Assembly (NCBI GenBank): GCA_943737045.1
Contig: CALSFV010000007.1
Coordinates: 1,637,001 to 1,701,000, forward strand
Length of the DNA: 64,000 bases
Reading direction: 5' to 3'
Origin: Parapristionchus giblindavisi
Lineage: Eukaryota > Nematoda > Chromadorea > Rhabditida > Diplogasteridae
Below the pieces are notes generated by a model. The model saw only the letters and a list, made by a program, of their open reading frames with translations, made no database searches and was not told the origin of the DNA. The position numbers were made by a program, and so were the translations under genes. Positions 34,192 through 46,186 of this stretch are shown piece after piece (position 1 is the first letter of the stretch; every line of letters begins with the position of its first letter).

Positions 34192-37100
34192 TCACCACGA
34201 TGTCCGTCTACCCTCTCGTCTACTTCGAATCACTTCTCCATCAACACTCCTACTTCCTTTGTAGTCACCAATCAGTGGTTCATCTTCGTCTTCGATCAAG
34301 TCAGTTTCGCCCTCGTCCCTCTCCACTCGAGCATAGTCGCTAAAATAATTATTTATTTAATAATTATTAAATAAAGAGGATGGACATATTAAGGTATAAT
34401 AAAAAGGGGATGCAATATTTTAGTTAAAATTACACGGTCGAATTACCTAGGATAAGAGAATATGAGTGCCACATCGGCTACAACAGCCGCGGCCATGAAC
34501 AACCAGTTTATCATGAGAGCCTGAATAATGTATTAATGTATATCAACCCGCCAAACCAGCTGATAAAGTTGTATTTTAAAACATTCAAATTTATCTATTA
34601 TTTAAAAAATTCTAATTCCGGAATTTTTTTTTATTTCCGGAAAATTACTATAAAATGTGTATAAATAAACAACGAGATATCACTGGAATATTCATTGGCC
34701 TAGAAGAGATCTCACTCTGGACGCCCCGAATAACGGGATAACTTTATATTTTTTTTACTTTTAACTCCGGTATTTTTTGCCCGTGGGGTGCGCCGTGGGC
34801 AGCACCATGGTGTGGGACTAGGGCGCACCCCACGAGATCTAGGGTTTGGACCTCAAATTCCGTGGGGCACACCGTTCATTCCACACCATGGGGCACGCCT
34901 TTCATTTATCCCGTGGGGCACGCCACTCATTCCACACCATGGCGCACGCCCTTTATAAATCCCGTGGGGTACGCCGTCTAGAAGCCAAATTCCGTGGGGT
35001 GCGCCCTAGTCCCACACCGTGGTGCTGCCCACGGCGCACCCCACGGACAAAAAATACCGGAGAACGAGAAAATAGTGTTAGCAATGAAAGGACTGTTTTT
35101 TTTTCGATAGGAACACTTACTTCTCGGTACGAGAAGAATCGCTGTTCGGTAGTTTCGAGGTCGCCTCGGAATCTGTCCGATATCTATAATATAATGTAAT
35201 TTAATAGGCTCCATGAGGAACATAAACTATATAGGAATATCTATGATAGTAGATAAATTGACAGGTAATGAAGTTTTCAAAAATACCATGCTAGTTGATT
35301 GTAAGAATTACAATAAAAGATTTGAAATTTCGGTTTTTGAAATTTCGGAACTTTTTTTTTTATTTTTTTTTTTTATTTTTTTTGAAAAATGTGCTGAAAT
35401 TCAGACTTGTCCAAATATGTTTAAATTACCATTCCGAATATTTGTGCCGACGGAATACTGATCAGCGTATGCAGTAGTCCTTGTAACGCCGACGCCGACG
35501 CTCTCTGACTTCGGTGAACCACTGTCTGAAGACTGCATTTGCATATTGTAAGAGGAGAAGTACTCATGTAATCGAGTCACTTCATAGCTTAAAGGTACAC
35601 CCCAAGGAAATTCCACTCTTCGCTCTGCCCACCCTCTTTCGTTGACAAAGAAAGTGAGAGAATGCGGCAAAAGAAGAGAGTTTAAAACTAGCTTGGGATG
35701 TCACTATTACTGTTTCAAATCGTTAGAGAATTGTAAGAAATTTATTATAACATAAGAAAAATAATGAACCATCATGATTTGGGTGAGTAAAGGAACATTT
35801 GCGGAGCTTACGAAGCCACTGAGAACACGGAAAACCTGAAATTGTAGTGATGTTGCCTTGGTAGATGATGAAATTAGCTATAACGACTGGGAAATGTTTT
35901 ACTGTTAATGATCTGTTTTAGGAAAGAAATTATATCGCGAGAACTGCTCACCATGTTGAGCAAAAAGTTCTTGTCTGCGAGGATGTATCCGGCAAATTCG
36001 AGTAATGTTTCAGTCAGCGAACAAAAGACAATAATCATCGGTATTGCCCGCTTGTAACCGCGGCCCTTGAAACAACATCCGGTACCGAACTGCCAAGACT
36101 GAAAATATAAGTCTGAAATATTTTAGCTCATGCATTTTGCTTCGGAGTCTTCTGACAGAAGAGAAGAGAAGAGCGCAAAATGTGTATAAAAGGGCTTTAA
36201 AAATCGATATTTGCACCTCAGCAAACCACATCCAGAATGGTAGTCCTAGTAATGTTCCCAAAAGTTCCGAGAAGTATTTGATAGAAGTTACGCTAAATAA
36301 ATCAATATAATGATTTAGTTTAAAAATTCCAAAAATAACTTAACCTACACTGGATATGAGAGTTCGAGATAAACACTCGGTGAGAATGTCCAAGCTGTTA
36401 GAATGAATGAGGGAGTCCAGAATTGTACAGCCTGATTGTAGATCATATGAATTATATATTATAGAATTACAAAAGTTTTGCACACACCGCGCCAAATGCC
36501 GAATTTAGTAAACTTCTCCACCGTTGAGAAAAACGCACTCCAAATTTTCGGAAGGTTTTTTCGAACGTTTTTTCAATGCATATAATTTTATTTTTATTGA
36601 AAGTCCTGTGAAATGATGAGGAAACGCCATAAAATTCGATAAAATAAGAGAAAAAGGTATGTTGCGCGAAGAAGTGGGCGGAGTCTGAGTTTTGCGCGGC
36701 AAACAGCGGAATTTGTATTGTTCGAACAGTTTTAGTTCTATAATATTTGCGTAGATCGACATTCTTTCTCACTACCCCGTCGTATATAATAAAGAATACT
36801 TACACTGAAATTAAAGGCATACCCGAGCTAATTTTAAACCGACAATGTTGAATACGTAAAATTGAAAATGATATGTATATTTTATGACGGAATTGACTTA
36901 CGCTATGGTAGTATTTAAACAACGATGAAGATATTATGAGGATGACGACAGATCTTCTGAAACTTGGACCATGAACATCGATCATAAAACGTTCATCAAA
37001 ATCCTCACATTGAGAAAAGCCTGATTGCGTTCTCCACAAAATTATCCGCTGTACTCTTCATTGCTTTGAACGATATTTTTCTCTAGAAATATGGATTTTG

Positions 37101-38576
37101 TTTAATAATATACTTTTATTTAGAAAAGGTAAAATACTAACCGGTAAACTACAAATGATAAACGGGAGTAGGGCAGCGGTCAGCACAGATCCGGGAACGA
37201 GTGCACTAAACCACGGAAGTCCACTCTGAAGAAACCATGAAGAGATAGATGATGCGAGGATTCTAGAATCATTTGTTGTTTGAAGTTTGAGAGACCGAGA
37301 ACATCTACCCTCCAATTGTCTCTGCAGCAGTCCGGAAGATGAGTGCGCGACCGAGAGCTTTTTCTGAAGCAATTGTTGTTGTTTATGCACAACTTGAGAA
37401 TGGTCTCTTATTGTTAGTCATGTGAACAATAAATAATATCAACAACTTCTAGCTAATTAACATTTCATATTTACATATTATAAAAAAACTCTATCAGCTG
37501 GTTTGGTCATCAAACTTTGGTGGTGTTATCTATCTCATGGTCAGCTCGGATGCCATGAGATTTCTGCTCGATAGTTTCTCTAACTAATAGACTACTTTAC
37601 TTGACATTAAAGTAGACAAAATCAAAACCTCGAAAAAAGTCAGCCAGTATGGCTGGAATGAGAACATTGAACAATGTATGTGCAGCGGTTAATATCATCC
37701 TCAGAAGCAGAAATAACTAAACATTATAAAAATATATTATTATTTTTATTGATTCCATACCCAATATTGATCATTTTTCACAAATAACGAAATTATTTTG
37801 GACACAAGCCAAGTGAATAATGATATTAGCAGAAGTTTCCTAAAGCAGGAGAAATTAAAATTTATTTAATTATAGACACACCCCGAGCTACTTTGAAACC
37901 AAAAAATGTTCTCTCGCTTTCTTTGGCTACAAGAGAGTGTGGCTAGAGCGCAGAGTAATATTAGCTCGGAGTGTTCATTTAAGAGTACTCACTTCCTGCT
38001 AAATTTATCTCCAAATAGCCATATAAACAGAAGCATCACTGTGCCGCCGATTGATGAAAGTGTCTGAACAGTTATGTAAAGGCACATTTCAAGCCAATCT
38101 TACTCTCCGCTCTGACAATACTCGCACAACAAACACAAAGAAAGCGAGAGAATATTGCCAGAGCGGACAGTAAAATTAGATGTGCCTTTTTAAAGAAATC
38201 GAAATTAAAGAAAGAAATCGAAAAAGCATTTGTTAAAAATATCATTATTTCACAGAATAATTTTATTTTTAAAATTTTTTTAAATACTCGTATTAAAGCC
38301 GTGGAAGAATCATCAATGGAGAAGAATTTTTGAATGAGCGGAACTATTCCTGAAATCAAAATTATCACAGATTGTCAGACGTTTATGGACCTTACCATCG
38401 AGAGATAGCATGTCATAAGTTATTATAGTTATCAACAATATTATGATTAAAGTACTGCATAGTTTGCGTAACTGAAACAACATTGATCGGAGGAATTGCG
38501 GAAGATGATCTACCTTGTCTCTACTATGGAAATCGGAAAAAGAAGAATGAGTTGCGCTTTCGTAGTAACTAGACAT
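34192..38576 (-). CDS. Spinster-like MFS transporter 3 (intact)
   Basis: This is the cleanest of the three. Eighteen exons read in frame with canonical GT/AG sites, giving about 498 residues: 38514-38576, 38396-38471, 38288-38349, 37993-38063, 37761-37839, 37629-37716, 37309-37363, 37142-37262, 37009-37082, 36902-36956, 36349-36431, 36217-36292, 35952-36098, 35770-35835, 35430-35525, 35121-35183, 34447-34520 and 34192-34339 (TGA). Motifs: IQKFFSIDDSSTALI, LFIWLFGDKFSRK (MFS motif A), SGLPWFSALVPG, SIPSAQIFGM, ISDRFRGDLE. About 12 membrane segments follow from the hydrophobic exons. The tail is acidic (ETDLIEDEDEPLIGDYKG), and differs from the tails of the other two. The substrate cannot be told from sequence alone. 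Confidence 0.85.
34763..35066. mobile_element. GC-rich hairpin element
   Basis: Nearly exact inverted arms of about 80 bases start CTCCGGTATTTTTTGCCCGT and end GGACAAAAAATACCGGAG. Between them are repeats of CCGTGGGGCACGCC type. It lies in an intron of transporter 3 and stands out sharply in base composition from the AT-rich surroundings. Confidence 0.8.
35594..35708. repeat. Short palindromic MITE, family M1
   Basis: TAAAGGTACACCCCAAGGAA at the left, GACAAAGAAAGTGAGAGAAT in the core, TTTAAAACTAGCTTGGGATG at the right. Confidence 0.65.
37875..37990. repeat. Short palindromic MITE, family M1
   Basis: GACACACCCCGAGCTACTTT at the left and TTAGCTCGGAGTGTTCATTT at the right, core TTTCTTTGGCTACAAGAGAG. 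It ends next to exon 4 of transporter 3. Confidence 0.65.
38078..38192. repeat. Short palindromic MITE, family M1
   Basis: AAAGGCACATTTCAAGCCAA at the left and AAAATTAGATGTGCCTTTTT at the right, core ACACAAAGAAAGCGAGAGAA. The inverted arms are well kept. Confidence 0.7.
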
Positions 38577-39203
38577 TGTAGTTATTTGATAACGACGAAT
38601 TCTATAACAACAACAAGTAACACACGATTCTTTTAAAAGCGCTATGCTAAACGATTTGAAATGAATATAGGCGCTAGTTTGGGCACGACTGCGAACACAA
38701 CAATAATATGATAAAAAAGAGTGAGTTTTGTTTACCGTTGTTCGCACTGATAAAGACGTTTTCCTACAAACACTCGAAAAATAGTAATAAACTTTATGCG
38801 GTACAAAAAAGATGAATGCCGATATATTGATGGAATACGCATACATGCTATGACGATAGTAGCAAGATTGATTGTTACAATATAACAATTAATGAATGAA
38901 AAATAGTGCGTATAAATAGTTACTACTATTTGTGATAATAGCTCAAACTTGAAACACAGTCGCTTATTCTGAAAGCTGTTACCATGACTCGGTCTCGAAA
39001 ACATGGCAATCTTACTGGAAAGCATTACAAGATTACTGACACCGCACAATAAAAATAGCTAACAATGAGTACACACAACCCATTGTAGTTCTCCCGTTCC
39101 ATATCGACATTTCGATCACCATTTCGTAGTCTGACTACCATCTCTTCATCAATGCAATGAAATAAGTATTCATGTGATCAGCGTCAAAATTCGGTTGCAC
39201 TAT

Positions 39204-39290
39204 AAAGGTGCAACCAGTTATTCAAGACTCACGTCATGCGGGTGATCACTGCTAGGCCCGTGATATTTCAAGGCCAATTAAATCTTGCAC
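39204..39290. repeat. Dispersed repeat M5
   Basis: CCAGTTATTCAAGACTCACG and GTGATCACTGCTAGGCCCGT, matching 28940-29035. Confidence 0.65.
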
Positions 39291-39548
39291 TATATTTTAT
39301 ATTTTTCGTTATTTAATTATTGTATGGATCACTTCCAGGAATATGATAATTTGAGAGACTCAGATCTGATAGCGTTTAATGAATGACTGACAATGAGATT
39401 ATGTACTCAAAGAATATCTAAAATCTGAAATTTTCACATTTCATCGTCAGAATTAGTTTCTTATTTTGAACAATCTCCTCACGTTCACTAGTTCCTGAAC
39501 TTTCTTGTTTTTTTTTTCATGCTTAGTATTTTTTAAGACACGTCAATC

Positions 39549-39665
39549 TTACAGAATAACATTCACTACACTGGGAAATATGAACAGTTGTCCAAACATC
39601 GATGTTATAGTACTGTAGTGTGTATTACTTTCTTTCCACGATATTGAGAACTTCTTTATATTTGT
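39549..39665 (+). repeat. Repeat flanking the chemoreceptor, left copy
   Basis: Contains GAACAGTTGTCCAAACATCG and TACTGTAGTGTGTATTACTT. An inverted, diverged copy is at about 45470-45578 on the other side of the receptor gene. Confidence 0.7.
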
Positions 39666-40215
39666 GCCTTTCGTACGTTTATTTCACATCAAGATTTTAT
39701 TTGGAAATTCTATGACGGATTTCGGTATTTACCGTGTTGTGTGCATTCAAACTTAACATTGTGTTCAAAAGATGCGAAAAGACGAGAAAATCGGAGAAAA
39801 CTCTCCTAGTTTCACACATTATCTGGCCTCTTTTTATCTTTTTTTCGCGAATTTTGAACAGATCATTAAAGGATGCTCTGCCACAAAGATATACTTAACA
39901 CAGAATCCGTAGATTCCGTAGATAAAAACTACTCTTTCATAAAATTTCCAGTGGCTGATTCATATCTTTCTAGTATGATCGAGTTGCTATTAAATGACTC
40001 ATCAAATGCTCTTGATTGCCGTATTCCAAAGATTCCTTATTAAGCTTCGTCGTTATTTCCTTGTTATTCAATATATATATAACATACAGAATATCGTTAT
40101 TTTCTCTCGTCTAAAAAAACGATAAATAATATTATTACTGCTCTATTCATAAAATTTCACACTTTGGAAACCATTGATCATTGCCAGATACATCTACCTT
40201 AAGCAATATGAGTAT

Positions 40216-40342
40216 TCCTAAAGGCACACCACAAGCTAATTTTTCTCACCTTATCGGCAATTCTCTCTAGCACACCAGCGAAGCGAGCGAGAGTGGCCAG
40301 AGCAGAGAGTTTCAAATTAGCTTGGGGTGTTCCTTTAACGTC
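40216..40342. repeat. Short palindromic MITE, family M1
   Basis: AAAGGCACACCACAAGCTAA at the left and AAATTAGCTTGGGGTGTTCC at the right. Upstream of the chemoreceptor. Confidence 0.65.
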
Positions 40343-40576
40343 AGTGGGAAAGGGGGCACTAGGTCTTGCCAACCTAAACCTTTTGACCACGATTGATCTT
40401 TGATCTTCGCTTAGTCTACGTATGAATGCACTCCCTCATCCCCTCCCCCTATTATCCACCTTCCCCATTCACTTATCTATCCAAATGCTGTCACTTCTTT
40501 GGATGTATTATAAATTAAATTAAATAAATAAAATAGCCATGTTGTTCTTTCTTTCCTTATCCAGGCACAATTGAAG

Positions 40577-43500
40577 ATGCGCTCATCGCTGACGTCCCAT
40601 GATATCTGTATAATTCTTCTTCACACCGTTATGGACGGAATCGCAATCGCTGCTAATTCACTGCTGATATTGGCTATATTGCTTCGGTCTCCGTCAAGCT
40701 TTCGGTACGAAAAACCGTTTGAAAACTGAACCATCATACAATATCGCTTCAATTTTGTACCATTTTCAAGATAGTGTAAATTAAATCTGCGCAATTTGTG
40801 GAAACGAAATATGATTTCATGTTGGCCTGTGAGGGCGATATTGTTTAAGGAAGAAGCTCCGAAAAGGTATACTTTCAGATCCTACAAAGTCATTCTGATC
40901 AATGTTACTTTGATCGGTCTAATATCGTCGATTAGCAGCTTTCTCTCAATGATTAGGTTATTGTTGGCTCAATTATACAACTAAAGGATACATTTTAAGA
41001 GCAGTTCCAGCGTGGACGGCGCTTGGGTACATTTACAACGGACCTTGCATTTATATCTCAGGTTTATAAGCCTTCAAAAAATCAGTTTTAATTGTTTGCT
41101 ACAGGGGAATTTTGCCATCTCATGTTCACTATTATGATAAGTTCGATGAATGAATCGATATGTCTAACTTTGACTGGCTTTTGTTATCGTCTCTATGTCA
41201 TGACCAGGTGAGTTGGTAGAGATAAATACTCGGTATTTAAAAACTGCAAGTATGCCTCCGATTTTTTTCAACATGACATGAAACATTGAAACACGTTCAG
41301 GGACGCGCCAAGCACTCTAAAAGTGATATTAGTGTGCATTATAGTCTACATACCGAATCTGATTCTTCTGGTGGGCATATTTTTTCGTTTGTTTTGATGG
41401 TCACTAGTTGTTTTTACAGTTAATGTTTTTCTTCTCACAAGATAGCTCAGCTGAGGTGCGTGCGGCCCTTAGGGTAGCTCGTCCTGAATATGATTTCGAC
41501 AACTACGTTGTACAAGGTATGAGTTCGAAATTAATGCCGAATTCATGAAGATCGCATGTTGAAAAAACGCATGACACACAAACACGACAGCCTTCAAATC
41601 CTAAACAATTATTCTTTCATCTTATTATTATCCGCTATTAAAGATGTTTTCTTTGCACTAATAAGAACCGATGAATTATAAGAAATGATGAATTAAAGCC
41701 CTCAGGATGAGAGCTATTTGCATGCTTTGTCTATTCATTAGAGCTTGTCTCTCATATGCAAATAGTTCAGGCCTAGTGTCTCATCAGGCCTGTCGTTTTC
41801 TGTTACAATATCGTTATACAGTATCGGCCAGTAGTCATGGGACGCTTTTTCATTATTTTATAACTTTTGATCCTGGGAAGCAATCAAGCTGATATTTTGA
41901 GTCAATGTAGAGAATTTAACAAGGATTATTACCATGATGTGTTGGTGTAATTAACTTAGTTAATTTTTGCGTAGTGATGACGCTACCGAAGTACACTTTT
42001 TTGAACATTTCCATTTCTTTAGTGAAGAGCCCTGTTCTTCGGGAACACTGTGAGAGTGGAGTCCACCACTAGAGCTGTACAGTCAAACAATCCGGAATGG
42101 CTCCGACTCCGATTTCAAGCTGTGGCAGGGTTGCAACTTTGACCTCCAAAATTTTTAACTCGGCTTCTGGATGTGATAACGACCCGTTCTAAACGCCAAA
42201 ATGATGCTAGTGGCGAGTGATGTTTATCCCGGGAATATGGTAGTCATAGCTCGTCATTAGCCCTCAGGGCTTAAAAAAATTGTTTTTGGAAGGACTGATT
42301 TTGAGACCCTACCGTTCAGAGGGCAGGTCTTCTAAAATTATGATTTCAGCGCATGTAGCTTTGTAATGCATCATATATGTATTTCCCTTATTTTGATTAA
42401 GTTCCGATTCCTTTCAGACCCGCAGCAAACTTTATGCTGAGGTCTACTCGATGCTTGCTTTTGTTCTTTCTCTCTTACTGCTCTCGCCCCTGGGCCTCTA
42501 TTGATGAAATCTCTTAGTTTCAAAGTACCAATGCATGTTATAAATGTTCTCAAAAGTTTATACACTATTTATGAACTTTGATCTTTGATCTTTGTATTTT
42601 GATCTTTACTCGCTACAACCGAGTAGACCTCAGCATAACTTTTGCTACGGGTCTGAAAGGAATCGGAACCAAACCAAAATAAGGGAAATTTTTTAAGCCC
42701 TCAGGGCTAATGACGAGCTATGACTACCATATTCCTGGGATAAACATCACTCGCCACTACCATCATTTTGGCGCTTAGAACGAGTCGTTATCACATCCAG
42801 AAGCTGAGTTATAAATTTTGGAGGTCAAAGTTGCAACCCTGCCACAGCATGAAATCGGAGTCGGAGCCATTCCGGATTGTTTGACTGTACAGCTCTAGTG
42901 GCGGTCTTCACTCTCACAGTGTTCCCGAAGAACAGGGCTCTTCACTAAAGAAATGGGAATTTTCAAAAAAAGTGTACTTCGGTCACTACGCAAAAATTAA
43001 CTAAGTTAATTACACCAGCACATCATGGTAATAATCTTTGATAAATTCTCTACATTGACTCAAAATATCAGCTTGATTGCTTCCCAGGATCAAAAGTTAT
43101 AAAATAATGAAAAAGCGTCCCATGACGTTTGGCCGATACTGTAAAAGTATCTGATGTGGTATCCATTTAGGATACTCGTACATCCCGACGAACTACGTCT
43201 TGATTCCGGCGTTATTAGGAGCCGCATTACCATGCGGGATGATTCTATGTGCTGTAGTTGTTATCAGAAAAATGGTAGGTAGGGTGCGAACTGCCATTAC
43301 TTTAAGCAATTATATTTTTGTTATTATAATTCACTCTTGTTCGGCATATTGATTCGTTTAACTTCAGTATTTATAAGGGGGGTCATGATCGGGGGAGTGT
43401 GGTAGAACTCATCTGACGCTCCACCAATCCGAATGCATCACTTTGCTGGGTGAAGCTCTAGTTTTCTGCTGGCGGAATAAATAATCTTTTGAACGGGTTC

Positions 43501-46186
43501 ACAATTTCAGGTGCTCAATCAAATCTACAAAAATTCTCTTCAAATGAGCGAAAAGACGATGCGGATGCATGAAACACTAGCGAAAGTGAGCAAACCATTT
43601 TAAGTCAATTATATATTAAAAATAAAAGTCGTCTTACAACTAATTGTAAATAAAAGACTGTTATTTTGCTCATTATCACTACTATCACTGTGCTAAATTA
43701 TCACTTACCTAGCAGTGATCACCTACAGGACTTCGAGTTCCTTGAATAACTCGTCGTACCTTTACCTCTACCTTGTATTGCTTCTTTGAAGATACTTACC
43801 CTTCAATCTATGCTTCCCGCCAGTTACACGCTAGCCTCGACTTGCTATGGTTTGTGATAATTCAACATCATCTACAATCCTTTTCTGGAGCAGATGATTA
43901 TGGAGGTATGAAATACTCGAAAATAGTGCGCTTCTCTGTTTTTGTGGCCCAGTCTAACACAACAATTCAAAGACGCATTCATTTTGGATGGGATGGTCTT
44001 GCAGATGAGCATAATGCCTGGAGAATGGGAAGAGATATGGAGAAATCAAAGTTAAAAAATTGCCTGATCCAAAAATAGAGAAGTGCCGAAAATAGTATTA
44101 TACCTTCCGATCTATCCTGGCTCAACAACGCGAGGGAGTTCGATCTAATTATTTAAATATTAGATTCTCTCTGTTATCGCTTTGGGAGCACCGATCATCA
44201 CGATCTACCACATCCGTGCATATTCAGAGTATGTTTATGGAATTTTTTAGCCAATTTTATATTATATTTTATATTTTATCTACATGCACACGCATGCAAC
44301 GACCCATGAAAATGAATATGATCAGAAATACATTTGAATTTATATAAACAATTATATTTTATATCGTAAAGTTAAAAATCAAGTGTTAGATTTCGATTAA
44401 CTATGCATAAGCAAAACTAATTTTCAGATTCATCAAAAGTCTTCTGCCCTTTCGGAATATTGATCGCGGTAATGGGTGAGATATTGGATATCTCCATAAC
44501 AATTTCTGATCTTATCGTTCATTCAGACTTGAAACAACAACTGTTATGCCTCTTTCCACACAGACTACATAATATTCCAATGATTAAAGGCAAACAACAA
44601 GCAAGTTTAAAACTCTCCACTCTGGCCACACGCTCTCGCTTTCTTGGTCTGCGACAGAGTATCGTCAGGCGAATTTAAATTTTAACTATACTTTTCGTCT
44701 TGGCCATTTTTCGTTTTACCTTCGATTGTATTTCATTGTATGTCAACGGTAATAATAAAATGGAGGAGATTTATCCCTCCTCTGGGTCATTAAATATTGT
44801 TTAAATTAACAAGATACATGAATTATCACACATAGTTGCATAAAATGACAAATGTCATACACTGTGAGCAAAAACTTGCCCAAATATGGGCAATAGATTT
44901 GCGAACTTACACCATTTGTGCAAACGATTAACACACATTCGGGCCCACTGATTTGCTCATATACAGGCATTTGTCTGAATACGGGCAAGTCGTTCGCCAA
45001 CTAACTCCATTCTGGAAAATTTAATCTCTGTGTAATTTTTTTTGACAATCCTTACATCATATTCTCCTCATTTCGCACACTCCCACCAATTTTTCTTTTC
45101 TTTTCGTGACTTTGAATGGCACAATTTATACTCTAGTCGGTGATAAATTTTCAATTTCCTTCAATACAAGAACGAGGGAAGAAGTCGTTGACTCATCCAC
45201 CGGTCTCCTCTTCATCTCTCTTGTTGATAATCTATGTTTTTCCTGTCCTTTTGCTTATTTTGAACACAACAAAAATTAGAGCCCACATTTTTACATTTAC
45301 AATTACAACACATTTATCAAGAGTTCGTTGGGTAGGCTATGTGCGCACAGCGATCCAATTCCTGCTCTTCGCTTCGCTTAGGAACACAGAGCCCACACAA
45401 CACAGAAATTCCTCATTCTCATTCCTAAATTAACTTTTATTTTCGTAATAAGGACACGAAAGTTACAAGTACAATTGAGTTCACAATATTTTGGAACGAA
45501 AATAGCACACACTACAGTATTATAACACTGATGTTTGGACAACTGTTTATATTTCCCACCGTAGTGAATGTAATTTTGTATGATTGAGATGATGCAAAAT
45601 ACTAATCATGTATTTCACAGGAAGTTCCGTTAGATGTGAACGAGTTGCAGACTTTCAAAATTCAGAAGAATTGAATGTAAAATCTATAAATAAATTTAAA
45701 ATATTCTTTCAGCAAATTATTCAATGGATGTATTTTACCAGACGTGCTTCTGCTTCTTCTGCTTCTGACAATGAGACGACGGGGACCGAACGACCAGGCC
45801 GTAGCCAATACCGAAATCAGGTAACAAGAACTTGGTACTGCCGAAGATCATCCGGGCAGAGGATCACCGATCTCACACACAGAGAAAAGAGGTGTAACCC
45901 ACAGCACATATGACCTGTGAAGTGTTATATTTAACATTGTTTTTGTGTTACAATAGCTAATATAACCCTTCACAGGTATTATGAGCTGTGGGTTAAACTT
46001 TTTCTCTGAGTGCAGTTTCCACCGCCACAACCGAAAGCGTACCCGAAAGATGGTGCTTCGAAACCCGAAGCGGTGCTTCTGGATATCTCGATCACACACC
46101 CTCAACTCTCTCATTGTCAGCGTTGCGATATGCCCGCGCACTTCAGTAAACCGTACCAGAAAGCTGAGAATGTATGTTGTGAGTAA
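40577..46186 (+). CDS. Serpentine (7TM) chemoreceptor, Str/Srd-like
   Basis: A nematode-type G protein-coupled chemoreceptor, probably in the plasma membrane of sensory neurons. Exons: 40577-40704, 40879-40956, 41000-41062, 41105-41207, 41301-41370, 41420-41516, 43171-43274, 43511-43585, 43792 to about 43849, 44164-44228 and 44428-44468. A tail joins in frame as 45621-45676, 45713-45820 and 46016-46186 (TAA). Hydrophobic segments include GIAIAANSLLILAILL (TM1), SYKVILINVTLIGLIS (TM2), DAPSTLKVILVCIIVYIPNL (TM4), YVLIPALLGAALPCG (TM5), ILTLQSMLPASYTLAS (TM6) and ILSVIALGAPIITIYHIRAY (TM7). The TM6-TM7 join is out of phase as read, so a small exon is missed or the gene is damaged. The tail may belong to another gene. 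Intron 6 holds a foldback transposon. Confidence 0.7.
41819..43141. mobile_element. Foldback transposon, 1.3 kb, in chemoreceptor intron
   Basis: CAGTATCGGCC ... GGCCGATACTG with TA on both sides. It is the same family as 2387-4233 without the nested MITE, so it shows the uninterrupted target. The arms pair over nearly the full length (for example TTTCAGACCCGCAGCAAACT against its complement). No transposase. Confidence 0.85.
43695..43770 (-). repeat. Dispersed repeat M5, reversed
   Basis: AGCAGTGATCACCTACAGGA and TTCCTTGAATAACTCGTCGT are the complement of the copy at 28940. Confidence 0.6.
43925..44090. mobile_element. MITE, family M6
   Basis: The ends GTGCGCTTCTCTGTTTTT and CAAAAATAGAGAAGTGCC are inverted. 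It lies in the receptor intron between TM6 and TM7, where the expected reading phase is lost. Confidence 0.6.
44582..44690. repeat. Short palindromic MITE, family M1
   Basis: AAAGGCAAACAACAAGCAAG, then CTCTCGCTTTCTTGGTCTGC, then CAGGCGAATTTAAAT. Confidence 0.6.
44860..45032. mobile_element. 173-bp MITE, family M3
   Basis: CACTGTGAGCAAAAACTTGC to AAAATTTAATCTCTGTG with TA flanks; reversed relative to the copy at 14994-15185. Confidence 0.75.
45470..45578 (-). repeat. Repeat flanking the chemoreceptor, right copy
   Basis: It is the inverted counterpart of 39549-39665: AGTGTTATAATACTGTAGTG and AACAGTTGTCCAAACATCAG when read on the minus strand. Confidence 0.7.
45875..46012. mobile_element. MITE, family M4, at an exon edge
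   Basis: CACACAGAGAAAAGAGGTGT and AAACTTTTTCTCTGAGTG are inverted ends. Its right end lies directly before the AG used by the last exon at 46016. Confidence 0.75.

Larger units (their letters stand above)
38577..40576. other. Divergent intergenic region
   Basis: This 2-kb gap separates the start of transporter 3 (minus) from the start of the chemoreceptor (plus), so both promoters should lie here. No gene seen. It holds repeats at 39204-39290, 39549-39665 and 40216-40342. Confidence 0.5.

Noticed and set aside
34846..35199. 117-codon frame rich in RGARHSFHTM repeats
   Set aside because: It is the translation of the GC-rich hairpin element.
38313..38888. 191-codon minus-strand frame as one protein
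   Set aside because: It spans the first exons of transporter 3 in other frames plus introns; the spliced model matches the paralogues and this frame does not.
40796..40984. Independent 62-codon gene
   Set aside because: The similarity (SYKVILINVTLIGLIS) is exon 2 of the chemoreceptor; the ATG lies in the intron.
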